From NCBI GenBank assembly GCA_963814095.1, contig CAWFBT010000001.1, positions 163,274 to 227,273 on the forward strand: 64,000 nucleotides of DNA, given 5' to 3'. The DNA is from JACVRW01 sp963814095. Its GTDB lineage: Bacteria > Actinomycetota > Thermoleophilia > Solirubrobacterales > Thermoleophilaceae. Both the position numbers and the translations under genes were made by a program. Each line of letters begins with the position of its first letter. The stretch's first letter is position 1. Below, in pieces: positions 8,215-15,806 of this stretch. The notes beneath the pieces are model-generated. The model saw nothing but the letters and a program-made list of their open reading frames with translations, was not told where the DNA came from and did not search any database.

Positions 8215-8968
8215 TGGCTCCTCTCCTCCTCCTCCTAGGTTTCCCGGCGGCCAGCCGCCGCCTCTCGACGTCCTCCAGGTGCGCGAGCATCGCCGCGCTC
8301 GCGGCCGCCGCGTCGCGCGCGGCGACCGCCTCGGCGATCCGCCGGTGATCGCGGACCACCCGGGCCTGCATCCCCTCGAGGTGCGTGGTCGCCATCCGGC
8401 TGGCCACGCCCAGGCCGGCGAGCGAGCCGACGACGCGCTCGAGGATCTCGTTCCGCGACGCCGCGGCGATGATCCCGTGCAACTCGAGGTCGGCGCGCAT
8501 GAACGCTTCGTCGTCGCCGATCCCGGCGGCGGAGGCCTCGACGCACTCGACGAGCCGCGCGATCTCCGCCTCTGTCGCGCGCTCCGCGGCGAGCGCTGCG
8601 AGCTTCGGCTCGACGAGCTTGCGCGCCTCGAACAGCTCGTTGAAGCCCGCGTCGCTGAGCGCGAGCACGAGGCCGAGCGGCCGCATCAGCGTCGCCGGGT
8701 CCAGCGAGGCGACGTAGTTGCCCGCGCCCTGGCGCATCTCCGTGACCCCGATGAGCGACAGCGCCCGCAGCGCCTCGCGCAGCGATGCCCGGCTCACGCC
8801 CATCGTCACGGCCAGCTCGCGCTCTGGCGGCAGCCGGTCGCCCGGCCGCAGCTGGCGCTCGGAGATGAGCGCCACGAGCCGGTTCGCGATCTGCTCCGGG
8901 AGCGGATCGCGGACGACCGTTCCGAACTCGGCTGCGGGCGGGAGCGAGGATGCCGTCGGGTCGGGCAT
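8177..8968 (-). CDS. GntR-family transcriptional regulator, FCD (FadR-type) subfamily
   Basis: A 263-residue regulator. The N-terminal winged helix-turn-helix reads LPEQIANRLVALI, RPGDRLPPERELAVTMGVSR and ASLREALRAL (about residues 23-85). The C-terminal all-helical FCD ligand domain has the metal-binding His/Asp pattern (RADLELHGIIAAAS, HLEGM, DHRRIAEAVAARD). FCD regulators usually respond to small organic acids and repress adjacent catabolic genes. It sits at the head of the hydroxylase operon and diverges from the EthD gene across 47 bases, which should contain its operator. Confidence 0.9.
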   Translation of the reverse strand: MPDPTASSLPPAAEFGTVVRDPLPEQIANRLVALISERQLRPGDRLPPERELAVTMGVSRASLREALRALSLIGVTEMRQGAGNYVASLDPATLMRPLGLVLALSDAGFNELFEARKLVEPKLAALAAERATEAEIARLVECVEASAAGIGDDEAFMRADLELHGIIAAASRNEILERVVGSLAGLGVASRMATTHLEGMQARVVRDHRRIAEAVAARDAAAASAAMLAHLEDVERRRLAAGKPRRRRRGAIGTERGGTRIRP

Positions 8969-8976
8969 AGCGGTAA

Positions 8977-8997
8977 GGTGGTCCGGCCAATTCCACC
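8977..8997. promoter_or_regulatory. Possible GntR operator in divergent promoter
   Basis: The 47-base gap between the GntR start (8968) and the EthD start (9016) holds the interrupted palindrome GGTGG-11-CCACC, with an inner TGGTCCGGCCA resembling FadR-type half sites. Only one copy is seen, so this is weak evidence. Confidence 0.3.
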
Positions 8998-9015
8998 GTA
9001 CAGGAGATCGCCATC

Positions 9016-9321
9016 GTGTTGAAGGTCGTCTCGCTCATGCGCCGCGCCGACGGGATGAGCAAGCAGGAGTTCATCACCTGGATCACCGAGGAGCACGTCG
9101 CGTTCGCACGCGAGATCCCTGGTCTGCGCAAATTCGTGGTCAACGCCACGGATCCGGACGCGGACACGCCGTGGGATAGCGTGAACGAGCTCTACTTCGA
9201 CGACGAGGAGGGCCGCGACGCTGGGCTCGCGTCCGAGCAGGGCAAAGCGTCCGGCGCCGATGCCGCCGCGCACACCTCCGAGCGGGTCCACATCATCACC
9301 ACCCAGCACGAGCTGATCTGA
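9016..9321 (+). CDS. EthD-domain protein
   Basis: A 101-residue ferredoxin-like-fold protein, MLKVVSLMRRADGMSKQEF, with the EthD hallmark pattern of an N-terminal strand, then F..W..EEHV..A..IPGLRKFVVN, and a late strand. EthD relatives accompany cytochrome P450 or oxygenase systems and some act as small dehydratases or cyclases. The GTG start follows GGAG. It is divergent from the GntR regulator and is probably part of the same catabolic unit. The exact reaction cannot be assigned. Confidence 0.75.
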   Translation: MLKVVSLMRRADGMSKQEFITWITEEHVAFAREIPGLRKFVVNATDPDADTPWDSVNELYFDDEEGRDAGLASEQGKASGADAAAHTSERVHIITTQHELI

Positions 9322-9337
9322 GCGAGGCCTCGGCGGC

Positions 9338-9432
9338 GCCACTGCCCCGACTTAGTGTCGTGTGACGACATCAAGTCGGGTCGGTACGTGATTTCGGGGC
9401 GGCGTCGGCCCAACCCCTTTACTGCCGCCGTT
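9338..9432. repeat. Dispersed hairpin repeat, copy 2
   Basis: Second, direct copy of the repeat at 1515-1611. Its hairpin (9346-9380) is nearly perfect: CCCGACTT, AG, TGTCGT, loop GTG, ACGACA, TC, AAGTCGGG. The downstream CGTGATTTCGGGGCGGCG and ACTGCCGCCGTT blocks are also shared. As with copy 1, it lies between convergent genes (EthD and the quinone oxidoreductase). Confidence 0.8.
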
Positions 9433-9452
9433 CGCACGCGGCAGCCAAGCCC

Positions 9453-10439
9453 CTACCGCACCTCCAGCACGACCTTCCCAGTGGCGCCGCGGGAATCCAG
9501 CAGCTCGAGGGCGTCCGCCGCGTCCGACAACGGGAAGCGCGCGCCCACGATCGGCCGCACGAAGCCGGCGTCCGCCAGCCGCCCTACCTCGGCGCCGATG
9601 GCGCGGACCACGTCCGGCTTCGCGTACACGTAGGCGCCCCAGCCTGCGCCCACCACGTCGATGTTGTTGAGCAGCAGCCGGTTCACGCGTACCTCCGGGA
9701 TCGAGCCGCCGGTGAAGCCGACGACCACGCAGCGGCCCTTCTCGCGGAGCGCGCGCAGGTTGTCGGTGAAGCGGTCGCCGCCGACCGGGTCGATCACGAT
9801 GTCGACGCCGCCGCCGGAGAGCTCCTTGACCTCGTCCTTCCAGGGGGCGTCCGCGCGGACCACCTCGTCGGCACCGGCCTCGCGCGCAACGCGCTCCTTC
9901 TCGTCCGAGGAGACGACGCCGATCGTGCGCGCGCCGAGGCCCTTCGCCAGCTGGAGCGCGGCGGTGCCGACTCCGCCGGCCGCTCCCTGGACGAGAACGG
10001 TTTCGCCCTCGCTGTAGCGACCGCGCGTGACGAGCGAGAAGTAGGCCGTGTGGTAGTTGAGGACGAGCCCGGCGCCCTGGGCGAAGTCGAGCCCGTCGCT
10101 CAGAGGGAAGACGAAGTGCTCGGGCGCTACGACGGTCTCGGCGAAGGCACCCAGCATGCTGAAGGCCGCCACGCGGTCGCCTTCCGAGACTCCGGCGCCG
10201 TCGGGCGCGCTGACGACCACGCCGCCGACCTCGCTGCCCGGCACGAAGGGAAGGTCGGGCTTGATCTGGTACTCGCCGCGGGTCTGCAGCAGCTCCGGGA
10301 AGGAGACGCCCGCGGCGTGCACCTCGACCACGACGCCGCGGCCTGGGGTCATGAAGTGGGACGGCTCCGGCTCGGGCAGGTCGACCTCTCGCAGCGCGTC
10401 CCGCGGCCCCGTCAGCTCGGCTATCTGGATCGCCCTCAT
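9453..10439 (-). CDS. NADPH:quinone oxidoreductase-like, MDR superfamily
   Basis: A 328-residue zinc-free medium-chain reductase. The catalytic GroES-like domain has HAAGVSFPELLQTRGEY and PFVPGSEVGGVV; the Rossmann domain has VLVQGAAGGVGTAALQLAK (about residues 146-164), the NADPH-binding motif. There are no structural-zinc cysteines, so it belongs to the quinone oxidoreductase or enoyl reductase group rather than the alcohol dehydrogenases. It probably reduces quinones or enones in the cytoplasm. Its ATG at 10439 overlaps the sulfatase stop by four bases, although the sulfatase lies upstream on the same strand. Confidence 0.87.
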   Translation of the reverse strand: MRAIQIAELTGPRDALREVDLPEPEPSHFMTPGRGVVVEVHAAGVSFPELLQTRGEYQIKPDLPFVPGSEVGGVVVSAPDGAGVSEGDRVAAFSMLGAFAETVVAPEHFVFPLSDGLDFAQGAGLVLNYHTAYFSLVTRGRYSEGETVLVQGAAGGVGTAALQLAKGLGARTIGVVSSDEKERVAREAGADEVVRADAPWKDEVKELSGGGVDIVIDPVGGDRFTDNLRALREKGRCVVVGFTGGSIPEVRVNRLLLNNIDVVGAGWGAYVYAKPDVVRAIGAEVGRLADAGFVRPIVGARFPLSDAADALELLDSRGATGKVVLEVR

Positions 10440-11944
10440 GGGCGCGGCAGACTAACCGGCAACGCGGGGCGCGGCAGCCTCCCCGCCGGCGCATGGCAGC
10501 TGCGGCCCGCGCAGATGCGCAGGTTCGCGAGCCGCCGCTCGAGTTCGGCGCGCACCGCCGCGTAGGCGGGCGACCTGTGCACGCTGCGCAGCTGGTACGG
10601 GTCGAGCTTGAGGTCGTACAGCTCGCGCGGCCCGGCGCGGTGCTCGGCGTAGACGTAGCGCGGGGTGCGGATTCCGTCGTAGTCGAGACCCAGCCGGTCG
10701 CCGCCCTCGAGCAGCAGGTAGTCGCGCCAGCGCGGAACCTGTCCGCGGGCGAGCGGCAGCAGCGAGCGGCCGTCGAGCTCCGGCCGCGGCGGGAGTCCCG
10801 CCGCCTCGAGGATGGTCGGAGCCAGGTCGACGTTGCCGGCGATCCGGTTCGGCCTGCGTCCGGGCGTGATCCCGGGCCCTCGCATCAGCAGCGGCACCCG
10901 AATGGCCGGCTCGTAGACCTGCGCCTTGCCGCTCCAGATCCGGTGCTCGCCGTGGAAGAAGCCGTTGTCCGAGGTGAAGATGACGAGCGTGTTCTCGAGC
11001 TCGCCCGCTTGGCGGAGCGCGTCGATGATCTCGTCGACGCCGTCATCGACCGCGAGCAGCGACTCGAGCCGTTGCTCGTACTTCTGACGGATCAGCTCGA
11101 TGCGCGCCGCCGACAGCCGCGGCAGGCGCTTGATCCGAGGAGGCTTGTCGGCCACGTTGCGCTCCCCGAACCCCGGCGGGCGCGGCAGCGGCTCGCCCGC
11201 GAACGCGCCGCGGTGGCGCGGAGCCACGGCCGGGGTGGCGACGCCGGGCGGGTCGCCCGGCTCGGCCGGCCCGCCGGTGTGCGGGGCGAGGAAGCCGACG
11301 GACAGAAAGAAGGGCGCATCCGACGGGGCGAGCTCCTCGATCAGCCCCGAGGCCCGGCGCGACATGAAGTCGGTGGCGTAGAGGTCCGGGTCGCGGTCGC
11401 TGCCGTAGGTCTCGAGCCGGCCGTTCTCGTTGACCTTGTAGCCCCAGTAGCGATAGGTCTCGCGCCCCGTGGTCGCATGCCACTCGTCCCAGCCGGGCGG
11501 CACCTCGGTCGGGTCCACGTCGCCGTAGCCGTTCAGGAACTTGCCGAGGTGGGCCGTCCTGTAGCCGGCGGCCTGCAGCCACAGCGGCAGCCAGCTCGAG
11601 GTGTCGAGGCGGTCGTAGCTGCCGAACGGCAGCGTGTTCGAGAGCACGCCGTGGTTGTGGGCGTACTGGCCCGTGAAGAAGCTCGCGCGCGACGGGCAGC
11701 AGCGGGGATAGCTCACGAAGCTGTTCGTGAACGTCACGCCCTCGGCGCCGATCAGCGAACGCGTCCAGGGCATCGCCCACATCGAATCGGCGGTCTGGTC
11801 GTCGGTCATCAGGACGACCACGTTCGGCTGTTGCGCCGAGGCAACGACGGGCGCAGTTGCAAAGATCAGAGCCAGCAGCGCCGCGGCGAAAGCCGCAACG
11901 GTCAGGCGGAAGCGGTGTTGCGCTGAGGAATGACGAGCGGACAC
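10436..11944 (-). CDS. Secreted sulfatase with formylglycine motif
   Basis: A sulfatase of about 502 residues with an N-terminal signal peptide (VSARHSSAQHRF, hydrophobic stretch LTVAAFAAALLALIFATAP, ASA cleavage region). NVVVLMTDDQ supplies the metal-binding Asp pair and YPRCCPSRASFFTG carries the C-x-P-S-R motif (about residue 80), whose first Cys is converted to formylglycine. Later VIFTSDNGFFHGEH and DLAPTILEAAG are typical of arylsulfatases. GTG 11944 is the likely start, making its 5' end overlap that of the divergent sulfatase-like gene by 15 bases. The frame stays open far upstream, but only as antisense to that gene. Substrate unknown. Confidence 0.85.
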   Translation of the reverse strand: MSARHSSAQHRFRLTVAAFAAALLALIFATAPVVASAQQPNVVVLMTDDQTADSMWAMPWTRSLIGAEGVTFTNSFVSYPRCCPSRASFFTGQYAHNHGVLSNTLPFGSYDRLDTSSWLPLWLQAAGYRTAHLGKFLNGYGDVDPTEVPPGWDEWHATTGRETYRYWGYKVNENGRLETYGSDRDPDLYATDFMSRRASGLIEELAPSDAPFFLSVGFLAPHTGGPAEPGDPPGVATPAVAPRHRGAFAGEPLPRPPGFGERNVADKPPRIKRLPRLSAARIELIRQKYEQRLESLLAVDDGVDEIIDALRQAGELENTLVIFTSDNGFFHGEHRIWSGKAQVYEPAIRVPLLMRGPGITPGRRPNRIAGNVDLAPTILEAAGLPPRPELDGRSLLPLARGQVPRWRDYLLLEGGDRLGLDYDGIRTPRYVYAEHRAGPRELYDLKLDPYQLRSVHRSPAYAAVRAELERRLANLRICAGRSCHAPAGRLPRPALPVSLPRP

Positions 11945-13489
11945 GAAAGAGAAGGCGAGGGCGAGGGCCCCGGACACCTTAGGGAAATCGGGCGCCGGGA
12001 CCTCCTCAAGACCGCGGGGCTTGGCGCCGCGGCGCTCGGCCTGAGCGGCTGCGGGCTCGTCGACGCGTTCGAGTCCGACTCCGAGGTCAAGCGCAGCCGG
12101 CCTCGCAACATCGTTCTGATCGTCATCGACACGCTGCGCCCCGACCACGTCGGCGCGTACGGCGGCAGCGCGCGGACGCCGAACCTCGACGCCCTGGCGG
12201 GCGAGAGTCTGCGCTTCACGCGGGTGTATCCCGAGGCGATGGCCACCGTCCCGGCACGGCGCTCGATCATGACCGCGCGGCGCGTCTATCCCTTCGACGA
12301 CTGGCATCCCTGGTACGGGATGGCGAAGCGCCCGGGCTGGCAGCCGCTGCCGCCCGGCACGGAGAACATCGCGACGATCATGAAGCGGCGCGGCTACTGG
12401 ACCGCCTATGTGAGCGACAACCCGTTCCTCAGCCACTCCGCGCCCTTCGAGCCGTTCCGCCGGACCTGGGATCGCTACGTGCCGGTGCTCGGACAGCGCG
12501 GTGAGCGGCGCGACGCGCACGGCGTCCCGCGCCACGAGGCCGTCATCCGGCTCCCGCCGGTCATGCGCGAGGAGCACCTGATCTGGCGCGTGCGCCAGTT
12601 CCTCGCCGACAACGGGCGCGGCGTCGACGAGAGCCAGCACGCGGCCGCGCGCGTCTTCAAATGGGGCGAGAAGGCCCTGAAGCAGGCGGGCAGTCACAAG
12701 CCGTTCCTGCTCGTGGTCGACTCCTTCTCGCCGCACGAGCTGTGGGCGCCGCCGCGCAAGTACCTCGACATGTACACGGACAGCGAGATCCCGGGCATCG
12801 CCGACGTCAAGTACACAAACTCGGACTACCTGACGAAGGAGCAGATCCGGCTGGTCAAGGCCACCTACGCCGCCTGCCTGACGATGGTCGACACCTGGCT
12901 GGGGCACTTCATGCGCGAGCTGAAGCGCCAGGGCCGCGACAAGGACACGGTCGTCGGCCTCGTTTCCGATCACGGCGTCTTCCTGGGCGAGCACGAGCTC
13001 ACCGGCAAGTCCGACAGCTACCTGTACGAGGAGCTGATCCACGTGCCGCTGATGCTGCGCTCCCCGGACGGCCGCGCGGCGGGAAGGAAGAGCGACTACT
13101 TCGCGACCACGGTCGACATGGGCCCGACGCTCATGAGCATGGCGGGCCACGAGCCCCCGGAGAGCCTCGACGGCACCGACCTTTCGCCGCTCCTCGACGG
13201 CAAGAAGCCCGCGGCGGAGCGCCCCTTCGCCTACGGTGGCTACGCGAACTTCTCGTTCCTGCGCGAGGATCGCTGGAAGCTGATCGCCCGCAACGACAAG
13301 TCCTGGAACATGCTGTTCGACATGCAGGAAGACCCGCACGAGCGCCGCGAGCTGTCGAGGCGCCACCCCGAGGTCGTGCGCCGGCTCTGGAGGCAGCTGG
13401 TCGAGCGGACTCACTCGCGCCCGCCGCGCTACAGCAAGAGCTTCATGGAGTCGACGCCGCGCGAGCCGCCCAAGAGCTGGTACCTCTAG
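11930..13489 (+). CDS. Sulfatase-family Tat lipoprotein with Thr at the nucleophile position
   Basis: A 519-residue alkaline-phosphatase-superfamily enzyme. The N-terminus has a twin-arginine motif (RRDLLKTAG) followed by a lipobox (LGLSGCG), so export by Tat and lipid anchoring are likely. NIVLIVIDTLRPDHVGAYG gives the metal site and VVGLVSDHGVFLGEH the second. Where sulfatases have C/S-x-P-x-R this protein has ATVPARRSIMTARR, placing Thr106 at the nucleophile. Such a protein cannot carry formylglycine and may be a phosphodiesterase or transferase. It is divergent from a canonical sulfatase and followed four bases later by an asparaginase gene. Confidence 0.83.
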   Translation: MTSGHEREGEGEGPGHLREIGRRDLLKTAGLGAAALGLSGCGLVDAFESDSEVKRSRPRNIVLIVIDTLRPDHVGAYGGSARTPNLDALAGESLRFTRVYPEAMATVPARRSIMTARRVYPFDDWHPWYGMAKRPGWQPLPPGTENIATIMKRRGYWTAYVSDNPFLSHSAPFEPFRRTWDRYVPVLGQRGERRDAHGVPRHEAVIRLPPVMREEHLIWRVRQFLADNGRGVDESQHAAARVFKWGEKALKQAGSHKPFLLVVDSFSPHELWAPPRKYLDMYTDSEIPGIADVKYTNSDYLTKEQIRLVKATYAACLTMVDTWLGHFMRELKRQGRDKDTVVGLVSDHGVFLGEHELTGKSDSYLYEELIHVPLMLRSPDGRAAGRKSDYFATTVDMGPTLMSMAGHEPPESLDGTDLSPLLDGKKPAAERPFAYGGYANFSFLREDRWKLIARNDKSWNMLFDMQEDPHERRELSRRHPEVVRRLWRQLVERTHSRPPRYSKSFMESTPREPPKSWYL

Positions 13490-13493
13490 GCCT

Positions 13494-14489
13494 GTGAACC
13501 GCGCCGCCGAGGTGTCGAACGCGCGCCGGGTGCTCGTCCTGGCCGCGGGCGGGACCATCTCGATGACGGGCGAGGCCGGCGCCGTCCCCGAGCTCGACGG
13601 CGACAGCCTGATCGCCGGCGTCCCTGGCCTCGCCGCCTTCGCCGGGCTCCGGAGCAAGACCGTCTTCAACAAGCCGAGCGCCCACCTCAGCTTGGATGAC
13701 CAGCTCGAGGTGTGCCGCCAGGCACGCGACGTTGCACGCAAGGGCACCGGGGTCGTGGTGACCCACGGCACGGACTCACTCGAGGAGACCTCGATGCTGT
13801 GCGACATCCTCCACGACGCCGACGCGCCGATCGTGTTCACCGGGGCGATCCGGCCCGCCTCGGCGCCGGGGGCGGACGGCCCGGCGAACCTCGTCGACGC
13901 GGTGAGCGTCGCCGCGAGCGCCGAGGCTGCCGGGATGGGTGTGCTCGTCTGCTTCGGCGGCGAGATCCATCACGCGCGCGGGGTGCGAAAGACGGACACG
14001 GTCTCGCTCGTCGCCTTTTCATCGCCCCAGACCGGACCGCTCGGCCGCGTGACCGAGGGGCATCCGATCATCTGGTCGCGCATCCCCCGCAACCCGCCGC
14101 TCGATCCGCCGAGCCTGGACCGGTCGGTGCTCGTGGTGCCGACGGCCGCGGGCGACGACGGCACGCTCGCCCGCGCGGCGCTCGGCACCGAGCCGGACGG
14201 CGTGGTCATCGGCACGCTCGGCGCGGGGCACCTGGCGCCACCCGTGCTCGAGCTATGGGCGGAGGCGGCGGCACGCATCCCGATCGTCGCCTACTGCCGT
14301 CCCGAGCGGGGAGTGATCCTGTCCTCGACCTATGGCTACAAGGGCTCCGAGCAGGACCTGCGCGACACGGCGATCATCCCGGCCGGCTTTCTCTCGCCCC
14401 AGGCCGCGCGCATGAAGCTGCTGGCCTGCCTGGCGGCGGACATGGCGATCGAAGAGGTGCGCTGGGCGTTCAGCCAGGACGACGGCTAG
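13494..14489 (+). CDS. L-asparaginase/glutaminase family protein
   Basis: A 331-residue asparaginase. The N-terminal active-site signature is VLAAGGTISM, with the first catalytic Thr in GGTI; the second is VVTHGTDSLEETSML, with Thr-Asp. DAPIVFTGAIRPASAPGADGPANL is the conserved family loop. No signal peptide is seen, which suggests a cytoplasmic enzyme converting asparagine to aspartate and ammonia. GTG 13494 follows the sulfatase-like gene by four bases. The stop overlaps, tail to tail, the stop of the GFA gene within a CTAG. Confidence 0.92.
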   Translation: MNRAAEVSNARRVLVLAAGGTISMTGEAGAVPELDGDSLIAGVPGLAAFAGLRSKTVFNKPSAHLSLDDQLEVCRQARDVARKGTGVVVTHGTDSLEETSMLCDILHDADAPIVFTGAIRPASAPGADGPANLVDAVSVAASAEAAGMGVLVCFGGEIHHARGVRKTDTVSLVAFSSPQTGPLGRVTEGHPIIWSRIPRNPPLDPPSLDRSVLVVPTAAGDDGTLARAALGTEPDGVVIGTLGAGHLAPPVLELWAEAAARIPIVAYCRPERGVILSSTYGYKGSEQDLRDTAIIPAGFLSPQAARMKLLACLAADMAIEEVRWAFSQDDG

Positions 14490-14875
14490 GTCGACGGAAG
14501 CGACGAATCGAGCTCGTAGTAGTCGCTCGCCTGGTGCGTGTAGATCTGCACGGTCGTGCGCAGGCCGGTCGGCGGGTCGAGCGCCCCGGCGGCGATGCTG
14601 ATCGTGTCCCGGTCGGGTGCGTCCCAGAAGAGGCTCGACCCGCAGTCTCCGCAGAAGCCGCGGCGCGCATGGGCGTCGCTGTCGGGGCTGTCGGTCCAGC
14701 GCAGGCCGGTGTCGCTGACGAAGCGCAGCTGCTCGCGCGCGACCGAGGTCATCGCGCAGACGTGCCCGTGCCAGCGCCGGCATTCGACGCAGTGGCAGAG
14801 CGACACGTCGCGCAGCGGCGGCTCGAGCTCGAAGCGCACGGCTCCACAGAGGCAGCGGGCGGTCACGGGTTCCAT
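14486..14875 (-). CDS. GFA/CENP-V family zinc-binding protein
   Basis: A 129-residue protein with the zinc cysteines of the glutathione-dependent formaldehyde-activating fold: CLCGAVRFELE, LCHCVECRRWHGH and GFCGDCGSSLFW. Family members bind Zn and a thiol substrate, but most have no proven activity. The start is ATG 14875 (MEPVTARCLCG). An in-frame extension to 14944 would overlap the divergent HD gene. It faces that gene across 31 bases. Confidence 0.82.
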   Translation of the reverse strand: MEPVTARCLCGAVRFELEPPLRDVSLCHCVECRRWHGHVCAMTSVAREQLRFVSDTGLRWTDSPDSDAHARRGFCGDCGSSLFWDAPDRDTISIAAGALDPPTGLRTTVQIYTHQASDYYELDSSLPST

Positions 14876-14906
14876 GCCCGACGAGCCTAGTAGCGTGCCG
14901 GGCGCG

Positions 14907-15467
14907 ATGGAAACCGTCTCCTTCCGGCGCATGGACGAGGCCACGGCCGAGGACTACGAGCTGCTCGACCGCTACGAGGAGGAGTTGCTTCAGAAGCTGC
15001 CCGACCGCATGCTCGAGGCGGTCGACGCGCTCGGCGACTCGTACGGCGGCTACAAGGTCACCCGCAAGGAGCACTCGCTGCAGTCCGCCACCCGCGCGTT
15101 CCGCGACGCGCGCAGCGAGGAGTACGTCGTGGCCGCGCTGCTGCACGACGTCGGCGACATCCTCGCTCCGCACACGCACGGCGAGATGATGAACGCGGTC
15201 CTGAAGCCGTTCGTGCCGGAGGAGATCTGCTGGGTCGTGTCACACCACGGCGTCTTCCAGGAGTACTACTACGGGCACCTCACCGGCGGCGACCGCAACG
15301 CCCGCGAGCGCTACCGCGGCCACCGCTGGTTCGACGCCTGCGCCGAGTTCTGCGAGCGCTACGACCAAAACTGCTTCGACCCGGGCTACGAGTCGCTGCC
15401 GCTCGACTTCTTCGAGCCGATGGTCCGCCGGGTGTTCGCCGAACCGCGCTACCTCGAGCGCGATTGA
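14907..15467 (+). CDS. HD-domain protein, PhnZ/TmpB-like (COG4341)
   Basis: A 186-residue HD protein. The ligand set is EHSLQSA, ALLHDVGD, HTHGEMMNAVL and WVVSHHG, matching the order of metal ligands in PhnZ and TmpB, which are mixed-valent di-iron oxygenases that cleave C-P bonds of hydroxyphosphonates. The general length (about 190) also fits. It may therefore be an oxygenase rather than a phosphohydrolase; no phosphonate genes lie nearby, so the substrate is open. Confidence 0.78.
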   Translation: METVSFRRMDEATAEDYELLDRYEEELLQKLPDRMLEAVDALGDSYGGYKVTRKEHSLQSATRAFRDARSEEYVVAALLHDVGDILAPHTHGEMMNAVLKPFVPEEICWVVSHHGVFQEYYYGHLTGGDRNARERYRGHRWFDACAEFCERYDQNCFDPGYESLPLDFFEPMVRRVFAEPRYLERD

Positions 15468-15469
15468 CC

Positions 15470-15488
15470 GGGGGCTAACCGAACCCCC
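15470..15488. terminator. Weak hairpin after HD gene
   Basis: GGGGG (15470-15474) can pair with CCCCC (15484-15488) across a nine-base loop just after the HD gene. No T-run follows, so termination is uncertain. Confidence 0.3.
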
Positions 15489-15541
15489 AAACGCCTGGCC
15501 CCCGTACAGGCAGGAGCGCATCGCGATGGAAATCTCCAGGC

Positions 15542-15745
15542 ATGACCGCCGCCGACGCCCGCAGCCACCTGGTACAGCTGGAGGACAAGCGCGCCCTCGC
15601 TCACGTGGAGGGCCTCGGCGAGGTGCAGGCCTTCAGGGCCGACCTCGAGGACGAGATCTATGAGTGGCGCCGCCGCTACATCGCGGCCGCGCTAACCGAG
15701 TTCGCGAGCTTGCGCGCGGAGCTGTCGCCCCCGCTTCTGCACTGA
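15542..15745 (+). CDS. Small hypothetical protein (67 aa)
   Basis: A short frame, MTAADARSHLVQLEDKRALA, predicted to be mainly helical and amphipathic, rich in Ala, Glu and Arg. It ends just before a strong terminator hairpin, which supports expression. I recognise no domain. An upstream ATG at 15526 is in another frame. Confidence 0.5.
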   Translation: MTAADARSHLVQLEDKRALAHVEGLGEVQAFRADLEDEIYEWRRRYIAAALTEFASLRAELSPPLLH

Positions 15746-15747
15746 GG

Positions 15748-15781
15748 CACGGAGGGCCCCGCTGATGCGAGGCCCTCCGTG
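15748..15781. terminator. Strong bidirectional terminator hairpin
   Basis: A perfect 11-bp stem: CACGGAGGGCC (15748-15758) pairs with GGCCCTCCGTG (15771-15781) across a 12-base loop. It lies between the convergent small gene and the betaine-binding protein gene and can stop transcription from both sides. Confidence 0.8.
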
Positions 15782-15806
15782 TATCCAGGCGTCCTGGTCG
15801 TGCTCT

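Noticed and set aside
10436..13840. A single 1134-residue minus-strand protein
   Set aside because: Only the part from 11944 to 10436 has sulfatase motifs; the rest is antisense to the plus-strand sulfatase-like gene.
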